A stretch of DNA of 60,491 nt, taken from NCBI GenBank assembly GCA_902779395.1, contig CACZBK010000018.1, positions 1 through 60,491 on the forward strand. The letters are read 5' to 3'. The notes beneath the pieces were generated by a model. That model did no database searches. It saw only the letters and a list, made by a program, of their open reading frames with translations, and was not told where the DNA came from. The position numbers and the translations under genes are program-made. Of the stretch, positions 45,001-54,544 are shown one piece after another. The first letter of the stretch is position 1. The number at the start of each line of letters is the position of its first letter. The DNA is from an uncultured Lachnospiraceae bacterium. GTDB lineage: Bacteria > Bacillota > Clostridia > Lachnospirales > Lachnospiraceae.

Positions 45001-47178
45001 GTTGTATATACCGATGAAGGTGAAGAGGATAAGGCTGCAGTAGTCAGCTATAACAGCACGGACACAAAGGTCGTAACTGTCAGTGAAGGTAATATAAGCG
45101 CTGTGGGGAACGGTACGGCTTTGATAATAGCAAAGAGCGGTACGCTTTCGGCTAACTGCGTTGTGTCGGTTAATTTTACTAAACTCGCATCGCCTGTAGC
45201 GGATAAAGCTGACGGATCAGAGCTTAAACTTGGAACGGAACTGACACTCAGCAGTACGGACAGTGTGGCAGAGATCTACTATACTTTGGATGGCAGTGTG
45301 CCTGACAGCGATTCTCTTAAGTATACCGGGCCGATAACTATAGGGGCAGAATATGCCGCATCGGAACTGGTCCTTAAGGCTGTTGCCATGGCGGATCATT
45401 ACACAGACAGTGATGTGGCAAGCTATACATATACCGTTGAAGACAGATCTGCTATAGAGCTTTCCGATATCAAGATATCATTTACGGAGGCAGGAGCAGC
45501 AAAAGAGCTAAAAGCTGTTGTTTATGATGCGGCCGGGAATATCAGCAGCAATGCTGCAGTAGTATGGAGCAGTTCTGACGAGAAGGTTGTGACAGTGAGC
45601 AACGGCAGCGTTACGGCAGTTGCGGATGGAAATGCAGTGATCAAAGCAGCAAGCGGCAGACTTTCTGCTGAGTGTGCCGTTACTGTATTCCTTGGTGAAA
45701 GAAAGCAAGCTGTTCCCAATAATATTATCGTAGTTCCGGAGAACATCGAGTTTGGTACAGCGGGAGAAACGATGCAGCTCAAGGTGGTGGTCGAGGATCA
45801 GTACGGTCTGGTCATCGAAGAGCCTTCGTTAAGCTTTGACAGCAGCAATAAAAAAGTGGCTGCCGTAAATGAGAGCGGTCTGGTGAGCGCGCTTTCAGAC
45901 GGAAAAGCTACCATTACAATAAAGAGTGGCGATGTTAAGGCAAAGTGTTACGTTGGAGTAGGTCAAAAGAGCGGAGCCGGAGATGAATCAAGATCTGCAT
46001 TTGATACGGTTCCCGATTTTTCACAGGATACATTATATCTGGTAGCTGGCCAGAAATTTGATCTGCATTATCCTTCGTGGAATATAATCGTTATTACGAA
46101 TAAGTCGGTAAGCATTTCAAAGAAGGGTATACTCACTGCAAAGAAAGCCGGCACTGCAAGGATAGCTTCGTCTGACGGATCAATGGAATACAACATCCAG
46201 GTAATCAAACCTGAGATGAGTTTAAAGAGTGCCGGGATTAAAACCGGTGATACGCTGCAATTATCACTCAGCGGGATAAATGATGAATATCCCGTATTCT
46301 GGTACAGTTCGGCACCTGCTGTTGCCTCAGTGGAAGACGGCGAGGTATATGGCATATCAAAAGGCAGCGCTAAGATCATAGCGGTCGTAAACGGTAAGGA
46401 GTATTCCTGCAAAGTAATGGTCAAGGACATTCTTTCCGTGAAATTTGATGCATCTGTAAAGAACATAACACTTTCTCCTTTACAGAGTATTAATACAAAG
46501 ATCAAAGGCGAATGGAAATCCGACAGTGAAATGACAGCTGTATATAACGGAAGCAAAACGGCATATGCCGACAGCATCGTCTATATAACATCAGCCGGTA
46601 AGATAACAGCCATAGGAGTCGGAACAACGGTGCTCACAGCACCAAACGGTACCGAGTATACAGTGACCGTATCCGATCCCGTAGAGCAGGTGCAGTATAT
46701 CGCCGTCGGCAAAAAGAAGACGCTGAAATTCCCTTCCGTAAAGAATGCTAAGGCACAATGGGAATCGGAAGATCCGGGTATTGCATATGTTAATGAAAAA
46801 GGTGTAGTAAGTACATATCAATATACGGCAGGTGAGACAGCGGTTAACTGTACTTATAATCCTTATGGTATAGAAGGGGCAGGCTTCACCTATACGGCAG
46901 TGATCTATGTGGAGGATCCGCGTATAGACCTGCCTTCCGAAAAGACTAATACATATACATTAAGCGCAAAGACAGGCGACAGGATCGATCTGGATTTCCT
47001 GAATGATGATTCGCATGCCGTATACCAGCCGGTGGTGTTTAAGAGCAACAGACCTGCGGTGGCTTTCGTGGATGAAAATGATGTGATACGTGCGAATGAA
47101 GCGGGCAGTGCAAAGCTCACAGCCAGGATAAACGGAAAGAGCATAAGCATCAAAGTAACTGTGACCGCGGCAGATTAA
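42070..47178 (+). CDS. Giant secreted papain-like protease with Ig and CHB_HEX_C repeats
   Basis: This 1702-residue protein has a signal peptide (about 1-32) and an acidic linker to about residue 112. A C1A papain-fold peptidase spans about 150-400: catalytic Cys176 in SCWAHS, His352 in NHAVTIVGW and Asn382 in RNSW; the oxyanion Gln lies in ATRDQNPYGS. Then come four Big_2-type Ig repeats (starting IALSDSKLSL, LNLSKKAITL, IVLSEKNLSL, IELSDIKISF) alternating with CHB_HEX_C-like units (IYYTLDGTDP, IYYTDDGTDP, IYYTLDGSVP), and more Ig-like domains. The final part resembles the C-terminus of the 1019 protein. There is no LPXTG. AAGGAGGT precedes the ATG. Likely a secreted or loosely wall-bound protease. 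Confidence 0.88.
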   Translation: MKKRSKMNRILSFVLSLSLIGNDILPTVAAGDGVPEAEIIAVSEDAVSDDKASSEGQTEEADTVPEEMPVEEIAAEAEAGADVDAGDDDFVFVPGYLPVPDEPVSPAVDPAISFKETRDALNSDPSEEYGVDLSTTEARSALYTDRAFPYSHEEEWLDYYIDNYPATRDQNPYGSCWAHSAMCLAEFNLINHGKADKNIDLSELHLVYWSYNNGTASEAAGDTGDSIGFSPTYNAASVLDNGGDVGLASQGLMRQRGFADESVAPYTKAAEIAGGSRLKADTERDDSYYLKNAYKIDIEDKNNRNKIKEALIEHGAVGVSIYAAQNKSSYYYKYFNPEHAAYYCGDKQKTNHAVTIVGWDDDFPAGYFASNPGTDGAWLIRNSWSTTVDDNYFSYFWLSYKDVPLKGGWIYEVETEFPYDNHYYYDSALHGSGVFGNDDNPTNLKYYANVYKVNGDADQEELEAVTFEVSRLQNSGEDYHVEIYKNPTGSNPCSGEKVGGTGSGKLYYIGNYTVPLEKPVVLDKGDSFSVVVCFENDGSCVTIEGALKNYEGVNSTVNCETGQSFSSSNGKNWTDSAKNYLSYGYGNFVITALTKDVTREGIALSDSKLSLSTKSYTADLNAVVTDADGNTKDDAVVLWSTSNKNVITIDKTSGKKVSITAVGDGTATVTATSGEYKVSCTVTVKLSKAAKPVSNKEAGSELAFGEKIELSCDTKDAGIYYTLDGTDPTQASSKYEDGISFGLEDAGKTINIKAVTYADHYNPSDVADWEYTVEESKVGLNLSKKAITLSSNEPEVTVTAKVLNEDNSEDTDAVISWNIADSSVAVIDKVSGNSVSVTAVEEGTTVITVTSGEYEASCDVTVVFSKAEKPVSDKTEKILYVGDMISVSCATAGAKIYYTDDGTDPDTGSMFYTGKIKVTSDMVKESSITYKFRAFADYYKPSDVLTYEFSVQSRAGIVLSEKNLSLTSEKPEAKLTAVVYTDEGEEDKAAVVSYNSTDTKVVTVSEGNISAVGNGTALIIAKSGTLSANCVVSVNFTKLASPVADKADGSELKLGTELTLSSTDSVAEIYYTLDGSVPDSDSLKYTGPITIGAEYAASELVLKAVAMADHYTDSDVASYTYTVEDRSAIELSDIKISFTEAGAAKELKAVVYDAAGNISSNAAVVWSSSDEKVVTVSNGSVTAVADGNAVIKAASGRLSAECAVTVFLGERKQAVPNNIIVVPENIEFGTAGETMQLKVVVEDQYGLVIEEPSLSFDSSNKKVAAVNESGLVSALSDGKATITIKSGDVKAKCYVGVGQKSGAGDESRSAFDTVPDFSQDTLYLVAGQKFDLHYPSWNIIVITNKSVSISKKGILTAKKAGTARIASSDGSMEYNIQVIKPEMSLKSAGIKTGDTLQLSLSGINDEYPVFWYSSAPAVASVEDGEVYGISKGSAKIIAVVNGKEYSCKVMVKDILSVKFDASVKNITLSPLQSINTKIKGEWKSDSEMTAVYNGSKTAYADSIVYITSAGKITAIGVGTTVLTAPNGTEYTVTVSDPVEQVQYIAVGKKKTLKFPSVKNAKAQWESEDPGIAYVNEKGVVSTYQYTAGETAVNCTYNPYGIEGAGFTYTAVIYVEDPRIDLPSEKTNTYTLSAKTGDRIDLDFLNDDSHAVYQPVVFKSNRPAVAFVDENDVIRANEAGSAKLTARINGKSISIKVTVTAAD

Positions 47179-47205
47179 CGTAAACTGGTATTTTTCCGAT
47201 AAATA

Positions 47206-47214
47206 TGTTACAAT
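47206..47214 (+). promoter_or_regulatory. Possible extended -10 promoter for the secreted YPD-repeat protein
   Basis: TGT-TACAAT (TG at 47206-47207, TACAAT 47209-47214) gives an extended -10 about 30 bases before the chosen start. The -35 is weak. Confidence 0.4.
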
Positions 47215-47244
47215 GAAATGTGCACCATATATGAGGGAAGATAT

Positions 47245-48819
47245 ATGAGAAAAAAGCGGGTAAAAAAACTTATTGCTCCCCTGATCGCGCTGATCGCGAT
47301 CCTGACAGCTGCACCCATCATCGCCGGAGCGGCGTCCAAGGTAAACGGCAAGAGTATCGTGACCAATAACATACATGATAACGACTATTCCGCACGTAAG
47401 CGTGTGGCTGACTGTTATGTGGTGGATAACGGTAATTCAACTTTCAGCCGTGTAGAGAACATGGGGGATATAGTCCTGATAGAAACCTATAATTCGGGAC
47501 TTACGCTTTTGGGTCAGTCGTTTATCGGTATGGAACTGCCGGTATTCGGAGGTTTCTGGGGTGGTGCAAAGTATAATTATGTGATGTTCGGCCGGGATAA
47601 CCCCGGGCATGATGATAATCTGGAAGTCCTGCGTCTTGTGCGTTTTGATAAGTCCTGGAACAGGCTGGGATCGACTTCCGTATATGGTGGGAATACTGCA
47701 TTTCCGTTTTACGGATGTAATACCGATTTTTCGGAATACGGTGATACCGTATATGTGCGTATGGGGCATATGACCTATGGCGGTCAGCAGGCTGTCATGA
47801 CAATGGCTGCCCGCACTACGGATAATGCCCTTATACAGCTGCAATGTGATGTTAGCGGTCTTTCATACGGGGCATATGCCGACAGTGCCGCTACCTTTAT
47901 CGATGCCAGCGACGGTGAAGTGAGTACCCTTGATCATTGTCTGGGGACACCTCATGCTGTAGAGTTTGGAAAGTATACCGCACCTGCAGGCGGCAATTTC
48001 ATATCGTGGTGTTATACCGCTGATGCTCTTTCGCTAAGAGGAGCTGCCGGAAGCAATACACCGGGGACCAGTATCGGAGGCTATGAGGTTTCATCGCAGT
48101 ACAGACTGGCAATAGGTGTCACGGATTCTTATGACGGCAGTTCACCCAACAGGAATATATTCATAGCTACGGTACCTAAGAGCAGCTATTATACCGATGA
48201 GGTGCGTATCGCCTATGCTACGGGTTATGCTTACGGAGATCTTGAATCGGCTATGACCCCTTTTGTGGTGAAGCTGAACATGGATCAGTTTGTGGTCATA
48301 TGGGAGAACCGCAGCGGATATGCGGAGACAGAGACCGTAAACTGGGTATTTATTAACGGGTCCGGACAGCTGACTTCCCAGGTGTATTCCATGACAGGAT
48401 GTTTATCCGATTGTCAGCCGATCCTATTCAATGGTAAGATAGTATGGTATACCACCAATGCTGCAAAGTGTACGGTTTATTCATTCTCTGCGGCTAATTC
48501 CGGGGTTGCACCCAGCTACAGTGCGCGTCAGGCTATAGTTAATAGAGGAACAGATTATTCAAAAGTATATGATTTTGCTTATTATATAAACCGTTATCCC
48601 GATATGCGTGTTCTGTATGGAAACAATCCTTCGGGAGCACTCCAGCACTTTGTGAACAACGGTATGGCAGAGGGCAGACAGGGGTGTGAGAATTTCAATC
48701 CCATAGCCTATAAGAATAATTATGCCGATCTGAGAAACGCCTTTGGAAACGACTGGAAACAATACTACATGCATTTTATTAATTACGGATATGCGGAGGG
48801 CCGTAATGCAAGGCGATAA
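47245..48819 (+). CDS. Secreted protein with YPD/EGR C-terminal repeats
   Basis: This 524-residue protein has a signal peptide (MRKKRVKKLIAPLIALIA, cleavage near residue 31). Most of the chain, with many WD/GG turns, looks like a beta-propeller or similar beta-rich domain of unknown ligand. The last about 85 residues hold two copies of a repeat seen in clostridial wall-associated proteins: YDFAYYINRYPDMRVLYG ... HFVNNGMAEGRQG, then FNPIAYKNNYADLRNAFG ... HFINYGYAEGRNA. The start is ATG 47245 with GAGGG 7 bases upstream; an ATG at 47218 in frame has no ribosome site. Confidence 0.8.
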   Translation: MRKKRVKKLIAPLIALIAILTAAPIIAGAASKVNGKSIVTNNIHDNDYSARKRVADCYVVDNGNSTFSRVENMGDIVLIETYNSGLTLLGQSFIGMELPVFGGFWGGAKYNYVMFGRDNPGHDDNLEVLRLVRFDKSWNRLGSTSVYGGNTAFPFYGCNTDFSEYGDTVYVRMGHMTYGGQQAVMTMAARTTDNALIQLQCDVSGLSYGAYADSAATFIDASDGEVSTLDHCLGTPHAVEFGKYTAPAGGNFISWCYTADALSLRGAAGSNTPGTSIGGYEVSSQYRLAIGVTDSYDGSSPNRNIFIATVPKSSYYTDEVRIAYATGYAYGDLESAMTPFVVKLNMDQFVVIWENRSGYAETETVNWVFINGSGQLTSQVYSMTGCLSDCQPILFNGKIVWYTTNAAKCTVYSFSAANSGVAPSYSARQAIVNRGTDYSKVYDFAYYINRYPDMRVLYGNNPSGALQHFVNNGMAEGRQGCENFNPIAYKNNYADLRNAFGNDWKQYYMHFINYGYAEGRNARR

Positions 48820-48856
48820 AGACATAATGCTTTGAGGATATTAACGGAGGGGGAAT

Positions 48857-49597
48857 ATGTCTGATCAGAGCGAAGAAATCAGAAAAGTAAAAGAAATGAT
48901 CGAGGATTCATCCAGGATCGTGGTGATGCTTGGTGTAGGCGCTATTATCGAAAGCGGCGGCGAGAATCTCTGGTCTTCCAGGGAGTGTTACCGCATAGAG
49001 GATATCTACCATAAATCACCGGATGAGATGATGAGTGTGGGATACTACAGTGCCCGCAGGGATAAGTTTTTTGAATTTTATAAAAGGGAGATAATCGGCT
49101 GTGACCTTAAGCCGGCACCGTTATACAATGATCTGAAGCGTCTGCAGGAGAGAGGGAAGATATTAAAGATCATCACTCAGAGTTATTTTGATCTGCACAA
49201 TGAAGCGGGGCTTAAAGATGTGGTTGAGCTTCACGGTAACGTAAAGAATAATCATTGCAGTGAGTGCGGAAAAAAATTTACGGTTGAGTATATAAGGGAG
49301 TCGAAAGGTGTACCTTTGTGTGATGTATGTAAATCGGCAATACGTCCCGGTATATTGCTTTTCGGTGAGACTATACATAACGATCTGATGACGGAGGCTG
49401 TTAATGCCTGTGAGGAAGCTGACCTGATACTGGTACTGGGAACCAATATGTACGATAACATGGTCAAGTTCTGTACGGAAGATTATAAGAGTGACCGTGT
49501 GGTACTGATAACAAAAGAGGAACATTTCACGGACCGTTATGCAGATATTGTGATACATGGGTGTGTAAGTGACATACTGCCGAAAGTGATCGCATAG
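48857..49597 (+). CDS. Degenerate sirtuin paralogue
   Basis: This 246-residue Sir2-fold protein is the same length as the sirtuin at 8682 and aligns with it around Gln108 and His126 at identical positions. The zinc cysteines are kept (CSEC ... CDVC), as is His126 in LHGN. Yet the NAD motif QNID is QSYF (Asn109 to Ser, Asp111 to Phe), GAGVS is GVGAI, and DFRS is NLWS. These residues bind NAD or shape its pocket, so deacylase activity is doubtful. It may be a binding protein or use NAD differently. A GGAGGGGG ribosome site is present. It follows the secreted protein by 37 bases. Confidence 0.85.
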   Translation: MSDQSEEIRKVKEMIEDSSRIVVMLGVGAIIESGGENLWSSRECYRIEDIYHKSPDEMMSVGYYSARRDKFFEFYKREIIGCDLKPAPLYNDLKRLQERGKILKIITQSYFDLHNEAGLKDVVELHGNVKNNHCSECGKKFTVEYIRESKGVPLCDVCKSAIRPGILLFGETIHNDLMTEAVNACEEADLILVLGTNMYDNMVKFCTEDYKSDRVVLITKEEHFTDRYADIVIHGCVSDILPKVIA

Positions 49598-49642
49598 ATC
49601 TGAGCTTAACGGGGTGAAAGCACTTTTTTAGAGGGATAAGCT

Positions 49643-50716
49643 ATGAATGAAGAACAGGCAGTAAACTTAAACAATGAAACCGCAACGGATCCGATGATAC
49701 CCGGTACTTATCAGATCCGCAGGATCGCTACGCGTCTTAGTCCCATAGAGCTGCTTAAGGTGGCTGAACATCTTGCGGCAGAAGGGTACGATAAGAAGCT
49801 TTTCAGCCTCCTGTCCCGAGTGTTTACCGAGCATAAAGGTTTTGGCTATACTGATCAGGAAGGGATAAAGGAGCTGATAGAGTCCATTGCTTCTTCCGAT
49901 ATGCCTGCGGAACTTAAGATGCAGAGCTTTACGTCCTTTGAGATACCCAGGGAGCTGCGTCCGGATACAGATACAGCCAGGAAGTGGGTGCTTGAATGTG
50001 CGCCCAAGAGGAAGAATATAGCAGCCTTTTTCATGGCTTCGTATCATTACGGTGCGGATATGTATGATATCATCTGCGTCGACCGTGAGATAAATAAGGT
50101 TTATATAGAATCGTCATCAGCCGAAGATGCTCTTCTGCTTTTTGAAGCTGTAATGGAAAAAGAGGATAAAGAGTTCATCACGGGTATGATACGTAATGTG
50201 AAGAACTATTATCACCGTGTAAAGTATAAAGATCTTGAGCTGGTAAGGAGAATAACGGAAAAGGTATTTGTTTCAAAACAGGTTTTTTTCACTTCGAAGA
50301 TACTGTATTGTCTGGCCTTTTATATACCGGCGGAATGTCTGCCTCATGACAGGGAATTGTATAAGATACTTAAGATCTCCGTCAACTATGAGGAGAAGAT
50401 CACCAAGGAGTTTGTAAAGCGTTATCATATGGATTTTGACTTGTCCGAGGAGGCGCTTTGCAGGTATTATCTTGGAAATAAAAAAAGTGAAAATGAAAAA
50501 GCACTGGTATCGCGTTTTGCATCCCACGTGGTGCAGGTTAAGGATGAACAGCTGCGGAGAAAACTGATACATGGTGCTTTCAAAAGGGGAGGGCTCTTCC
50601 GTATGTATGCAGGCTGTATGCAGGACGGTAAGGTGGATGAGCAGAAGCAGAAACGTTTCCGCTACACTGATGAGCAGATCGAATGGGTAAAGACCCTCCC
50701 GGGATTAAATTCTTAA
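49643..50716 (+). CDS. Helical protein of unknown function
   Basis: No family is recognised in these 357 residues. It is predicted almost all-helical, with Lys/Glu-rich amphipathic stretches, no signal peptide and no membrane segment. The region from about 150 to 300 has tandem helices such as YKDLELVRRITEKVFVS and YKILKISVNYEEKITKEFV, suggestive of a repeat scaffold. It starts 45 bases after the degenerate sirtuin behind an AGAGGG site, so the two could be co-expressed. It is convergent with the SulP gene, 4 bases between stops. Confidence 0.7.
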   Translation: MNEEQAVNLNNETATDPMIPGTYQIRRIATRLSPIELLKVAEHLAAEGYDKKLFSLLSRVFTEHKGFGYTDQEGIKELIESIASSDMPAELKMQSFTSFEIPRELRPDTDTARKWVLECAPKRKNIAAFFMASYHYGADMYDIICVDREINKVYIESSSAEDALLLFEAVMEKEDKEFITGMIRNVKNYYHRVKYKDLELVRRITEKVFVSKQVFFTSKILYCLAFYIPAECLPHDRELYKILKISVNYEEKITKEFVKRYHMDFDLSEEALCRYYLGNKKSENEKALVSRFASHVVQVKDEQLRRKLIHGAFKRGGLFRMYAGCMQDGKVDEQKQKRFRYTDEQIEWVKTLPGLNS

Positions 50717-50720
50717 TATA

Positions 50721-52379
50721 TTAAGCGGCTTTGTCAACAAGCTTTCCGGCCCATGCGATGGCATCATCGATATGCGGCCGGAAGTTTTCTTTTCCGATCA
50801 TATTTACAAAGCCGCCCTTTTTCATCGTATTCATGGGCTGCTCGTTAACGTGTGAGAATACCAGAGTGATGCCTGCAGTTTTACAGCGTTCATAGAACTG
50901 CTCAAGCGAATGCATTGCGGTGGCATCAAGTGCGGGTACACCGCGCATACGGAGTATAACGACCTTCGTGGTCTCGCTGAATTCAATGGTAGCAATGCGT
51001 TCAGCATCACCGAAAAATATGGGACCTGATATCTCATAAACACGTACATGCTTCGGGATAGGCTTTAATTCTATCCCGTCCGGATCTTCTTCGGGGTCAT
51101 AGGATTTCCAGCCTTTTATCTGAGTTTCTTCACTCATACGCTTCATAAACAGGATGAGAGCCAGAACCATTCCGATTTCTATGGCTATAACAAGGTCGAA
51201 TACTACGGTCAGTACAAAAGTACTGACAAGTACTATTATATCGCTTTTAGGTGCGGTCTTGCACAGATGTACGAAAGTACGCCACTGACACATGTTATAA
51301 GCTACCATAAAGAGAATAGCTGCTATTGTAGGCATGGGTATCAAAGCAGCGTAAGGCATGAGGATCACCAGCACCAGCACCAGTACTATGGAATGAACGA
51401 TGCCTGCTACAGGGGTACGGCCGCCGTTTTTTATATTGGCAGCGGTACGTGCGATGGCACCGGTGGCGGGGATGCCGCCGAACAATGCGGATCCTATATT
51501 TCCGCAGCCCTGAGCTATAAGTTCCATATTGGAACGGTGATGTGAATTGATCATACTGTCGGCGACCACGCATGAGAGCAGGGATTCGATTGCAGCCAGT
51601 ATGGCGATGGTAAATCCGTCTCCCGCTACAGCTTTTAATGTTTCTATGCTGAACTGCGGTATATGTAAGACCGGAAGTTTATTGCTTATTATAAACTGAT
51701 TTTCGATGGTGTTTACGGGAAGATCTGCGAATTTTACAATAAGGATCCCTGCGATAACAGCGATAAGTGACCCGGGGATCTTTTCATTTATTTTAGGCCA
51801 GATGATCAGTATAAGAAGGCTTATCGCGCCTACAAGCAAAGCCCAGGGATTGAAAGTGCCGAAATTTAATGCAACAGCTTTGATCTTATCCATGGTCTCG
51901 ACAGAAGGCGTCCCTGCCGGATAGTTCAAACCGAAGAAATCCTTTAGCTGCCCTATAAGGATAGTAACTGCTATACCTGAGGTAAAACCGGTTGTTATAG
52001 TATAAGGAATGAATTTGATCAGACCGCCAAGGCGGAAGAGTCCCATAAGTATGAGAATAACACCTGCTACTATGGTAGCAAGCATAAGACCTTCCATGCC
52101 GGAGCGTGCCACGATACCGGCAACGATCGTTGCAAAGGCAGCGGTGGGGCCGGCGATCTGTACACGGCTGCCGCCAAGGAACGATATGATAAATCCGGCC
52201 ACGATGGCAGTATAGAGGCCTTCCTCCGGACCGACACCGGATGCGAGGGCCAGCGCTATGGAAAGCGGAAGAGCGATTATAGCTACGATCACTCCGCTAA
52301 GCACATCGGTAGCGAACTGCTTGCCGCTGTATTTCTTTATTGTACTGAATAACATTGGTTTGATTTTGTCTTTGTGCAT
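50721..52379 (-). CDS. SulP-family anion transporter with STAS domain
   Basis: This 552-residue SLC26/SulP carrier has about 12 hydrophobic segments in the first 400 residues (for example VAIIALPLSIALALASGVGPEEG and SRVQIAGPTAAFATIVAGI) and a C-terminal STAS domain (VRVYEISGPIFFGDAERI, then VVILRMRGVPALDATAMHSLE). SulP proteins move sulfate, bicarbonate or dicarboxylates; the substrate here is unknown. The start is taken at MHKDKIKPM (52379), with AGAGGA upstream on that strand; a 41-residue upstream in-frame extension is a less likely start. Confidence 0.9.
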   Translation of the reverse strand: MHKDKIKPMLFSTIKKYSGKQFATDVLSGVIVAIIALPLSIALALASGVGPEEGLYTAIVAGFIISFLGGSRVQIAGPTAAFATIVAGIVARSGMEGLMLATIVAGVILILMGLFRLGGLIKFIPYTITTGFTSGIAVTILIGQLKDFFGLNYPAGTPSVETMDKIKAVALNFGTFNPWALLVGAISLLILIIWPKINEKIPGSLIAVIAGILIVKFADLPVNTIENQFIISNKLPVLHIPQFSIETLKAVAGDGFTIAILAAIESLLSCVVADSMINSHHRSNMELIAQGCGNIGSALFGGIPATGAIARTAANIKNGGRTPVAGIVHSIVLVLVLVILMPYAALIPMPTIAAILFMVAYNMCQWRTFVHLCKTAPKSDIIVLVSTFVLTVVFDLVIAIEIGMVLALILFMKRMSEETQIKGWKSYDPEEDPDGIELKPIPKHVRVYEISGPIFFGDAERIATIEFSETTKVVILRMRGVPALDATAMHSLEQFYERCKTAGITLVFSHVNEQPMNTMKKGGFVNMIGKENFRPHIDDAIAWAGKLVDKAA

Positions 52380-52464
52380 AGATTTGTCCTCTGTAATATG
52401 TATATTTTGACCAAACACAAGCACAAAGTATAGCACTATCAACAGAAAATGCAAGAGGAAATTA

Positions 52465-52493
52465 TTTACATTTTTCGTTTTTTGGTCTATGAT
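52465..52493 (+). promoter_or_regulatory. Promoter of guaA
   Basis: TTTACA (52465-52470) and TATGAT (52488-52493) are 17 bases apart. The leader of about 98 bases shows no purine riboswitch core. Confidence 0.72.
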
Positions 52494-52597
52494 ATTTGTC
52501 ATCCTTTGTGAAGCGAAAATAAAGGCATCAGATCCGGGATCGGTGCAGTTTTAATTTCCTTCGGCAGGACCCATAAGTATAATATGGAGGAGATCTT

Positions 52598-54220
52598 ATG
52601 AACCGGGAGAAGATCATTGTTCTTGATTTCGGCGGCCAGTATAATCAGCTGATCGCAAGACGAGTTCGTGAATGCAATGTATATTGTGAAGTTAAGCCGT
52701 ACACCTTGCCCATTGACGAGTTGAAGGCAATGCAGCCAAAGGGGATCATTTTTACCGGCGGTCCCAACAGTGTTTATGATGAGACTTCGCCGCATTACGA
52801 TCCGGCTATACTTGATCTGGGGATCCCCATCCTGGGCATCTGCTACGGCTCGCAGCTGATAGCGTATATGGCAGGTGGGAAAGTTGAGACAGCGCCTGTA
52901 AGTGAATATGGTCATACCGAAGTGGAAATAGACCGCAGCTCCGTGCTCTTTAGTGACGTGGAGGATACCACGGTCGTATGGATGAGTCATACCGATTATA
53001 TCGCCGGGCCTCCCGCAGGCTACCGTATAACGGGGCATACCCCGGTCTGCCCTGTAGCGGCAATGGAAAATGCAGAGAAAAAGATATATGCAACCCAGTT
53101 CCATCCCGAGGTAATGCACACCAGGGAAGGTATGAAGATGCTTCGGCATTTTGCGCTTGATGTGTGCGGCTGCAAGGGCGACTGGCAGATGGGCTCCTTT
53201 GTGGAGAACAGTATTAAGTCTCTTCGTGAAAAGATCGGCAGTGGAAAAGTGCTCTGTGCGCTTTCGGGCGGCGTGGATTCTTCTGTGGCAGCAGTTCTGC
53301 TTTCTAAAGCAGTGGGAAAGCAGCTGACCTGCGTGTTTGTAGATCACGGACTGCTTCGTAAAAACGAAGGGGATGAAGTGGAAGCAATCTTCGGGCCCAA
53401 AGGGGATTATGAACTGAATTTTATCCGCGTGAATGCAGCGGAGCGTTATTATGAAAAGCTTAAAGGCGTGGAAGAGCCGGAACGCAAACGAAAGATCATT
53501 GGCGAGGAGTTCATCCGAATCTTTGAAGAAGAAGCGAAAAAGATCGGAGCGGTGGATTATCTGGTGCAGGGGACCATTTATCCGGATGTGATAGAAAGCG
53601 GTCTGGGAAATTCCGCTGTGATCAAGAGCCATCACAATGTCGGAGGTCTTCCTTCGGTAGTTGATTTTAAGGAGATAATAGAACCGCTTCGAATGCTGTT
53701 TAAGGATGAGGTGAGAAGGGCAGGTCTGGAACTGGGTATTCCCGATCATCTGGTATACCGCCAGCCTTTCCCCGGTCCGGGACTGGGCGTACGTATCGTT
53801 GGTGAAGTGACTGAGGAAAAAGTGCGTATCGTGCAGGATGCGGATGCCATCTATCGCGAGGAGATCGCAAAGGCAGCAGAAGCATGGCGCCGGGAGAACG
53901 CCGCCGGACAGGTATACAAAAACGCCGGCATATCCACAAAGGATGCGCCTCGTATCGATCCGCCCTGGATGCCGTCCCAGTACTTTGCAGCTCTTACCAA
54001 CATGCGTTCCGTCGGAGTCATGGGCGACTTCCGCACCTACGATTATGCGGTAGCCCTGCGCGCCGTGATCACCAGCGATTTCATGACCGCCGAGTGCGCC
54101 GACATCCCGTTCCCCGTCTTACAGACCGCGATGCGCCGCATCGTCAACGAAGTGAAAGGCGTCAACCGCGTATTCTACGACCTGACGAGCAAACCGCCCG
54201 GAACGATTGAGCTGGAATAG
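52598..54220 (+). CDS. guaA: GMP synthase (glutamine-hydrolysing)
   Basis: This 540-residue enzyme makes GMP from XMP. It has the class I glutaminase triad region (GICYGSQL with the nucleophile Cys, and the later QFHPEV His/Glu), the PP-loop [12 protein letters not shown] and a C-terminal dimerisation domain ending [16 protein letters not shown] precedes the ATG. From about 53870 to the stop the gene is visibly richer in G/C and in codons such as CGC, GCC and CCG than its first two thirds. The 3' end of guaA is a known insertion site for genomic islands, and a defence island follows. Confidence 0.96.
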   Translation: MNREKIIVLDFGGQYNQLIARRVRECNVYCEVKPYTLPIDELKAMQPKGIIFTGGPNSVYDETSPHYDPAILDLGIPILGICYGSQLIAYMAGGKVETAPVSEYGHTEVEIDRSSVLFSDVEDTTVVWMSHTDYIAGPPAGYRITGHTPVCPVAAMENAEKKIYATQFHPEVMHTREGMKMLRHFALDVCGCKGDWQMGSFVENSIKSLREKIGSGKVLCALSGGVDSSVAAVLLSKAVGKQLTCVFVDHGLLRKNEGDEVEAIFGPKGDYELNFIRVNAAERYYEKLKGVEEPERKRKIIGEEFIRIFEEEAKKIGAVDYLVQGTIYPDVIESGLGNSAVIKSHHNVGGLPSVVDFKEIIEPLRMLFKDEVRRAGLELGIPDHLVYRQPFPGPGLGVRIVGEVTEEKVRIVQDADAIYREEIAKAAEAWRRENAAGQVYKNAGISTKDAPRIDPPWMPSQYFAALTNMRSVGVMGDFRTYDYAVALRAVITSDFMTAECADIPFPVLQTAMRRIVNEVKGVNRVFYDLTSKPPGTIELE

Positions 54221-54260
54221 TACCGGGTGGTTTGTAGGTAGGAATTTAATAACAGTAAAT

Positions 54261-54302
54261 AAAGGCTTTCGATGGTGTAAATCAGCACCTTCGGAAGCCT
54301 TT
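54261..54302 (+). terminator. Terminator-like hairpin after guaA
   Basis: AAAGGCTT (54261-54268) pairs with AAGCCTTT (54295-54302), with an inner GGTG/CACC. The T-run is short, so efficiency may be modest. Confidence 0.65.
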
Positions 54303-54544
54303 TAGCGTTAATAGATAACGATTTGATAACAGAGAAAGAAGTGACGGGTACATCATGGGTACGGAAAGATTCGTTTCAAAGCGCAAAATAAAGTGCAGTA
54401 CTATAAAATTGTGCTTTATCATATTTTGCATTCGAAATCAATTTATATGTTGACAATGCACGAAAATAAGCTAATGTTCAGAGGATGGTATCGGAAGGCG
54501 ATTTTAATTACATCATCAATTGCTTAACTACATCATATTTGGAA

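Noticed and set aside
52494-52597. Purine riboswitch before guaA
   Set aside because: The conserved three-way junction bases were not found in the 98-base leader.
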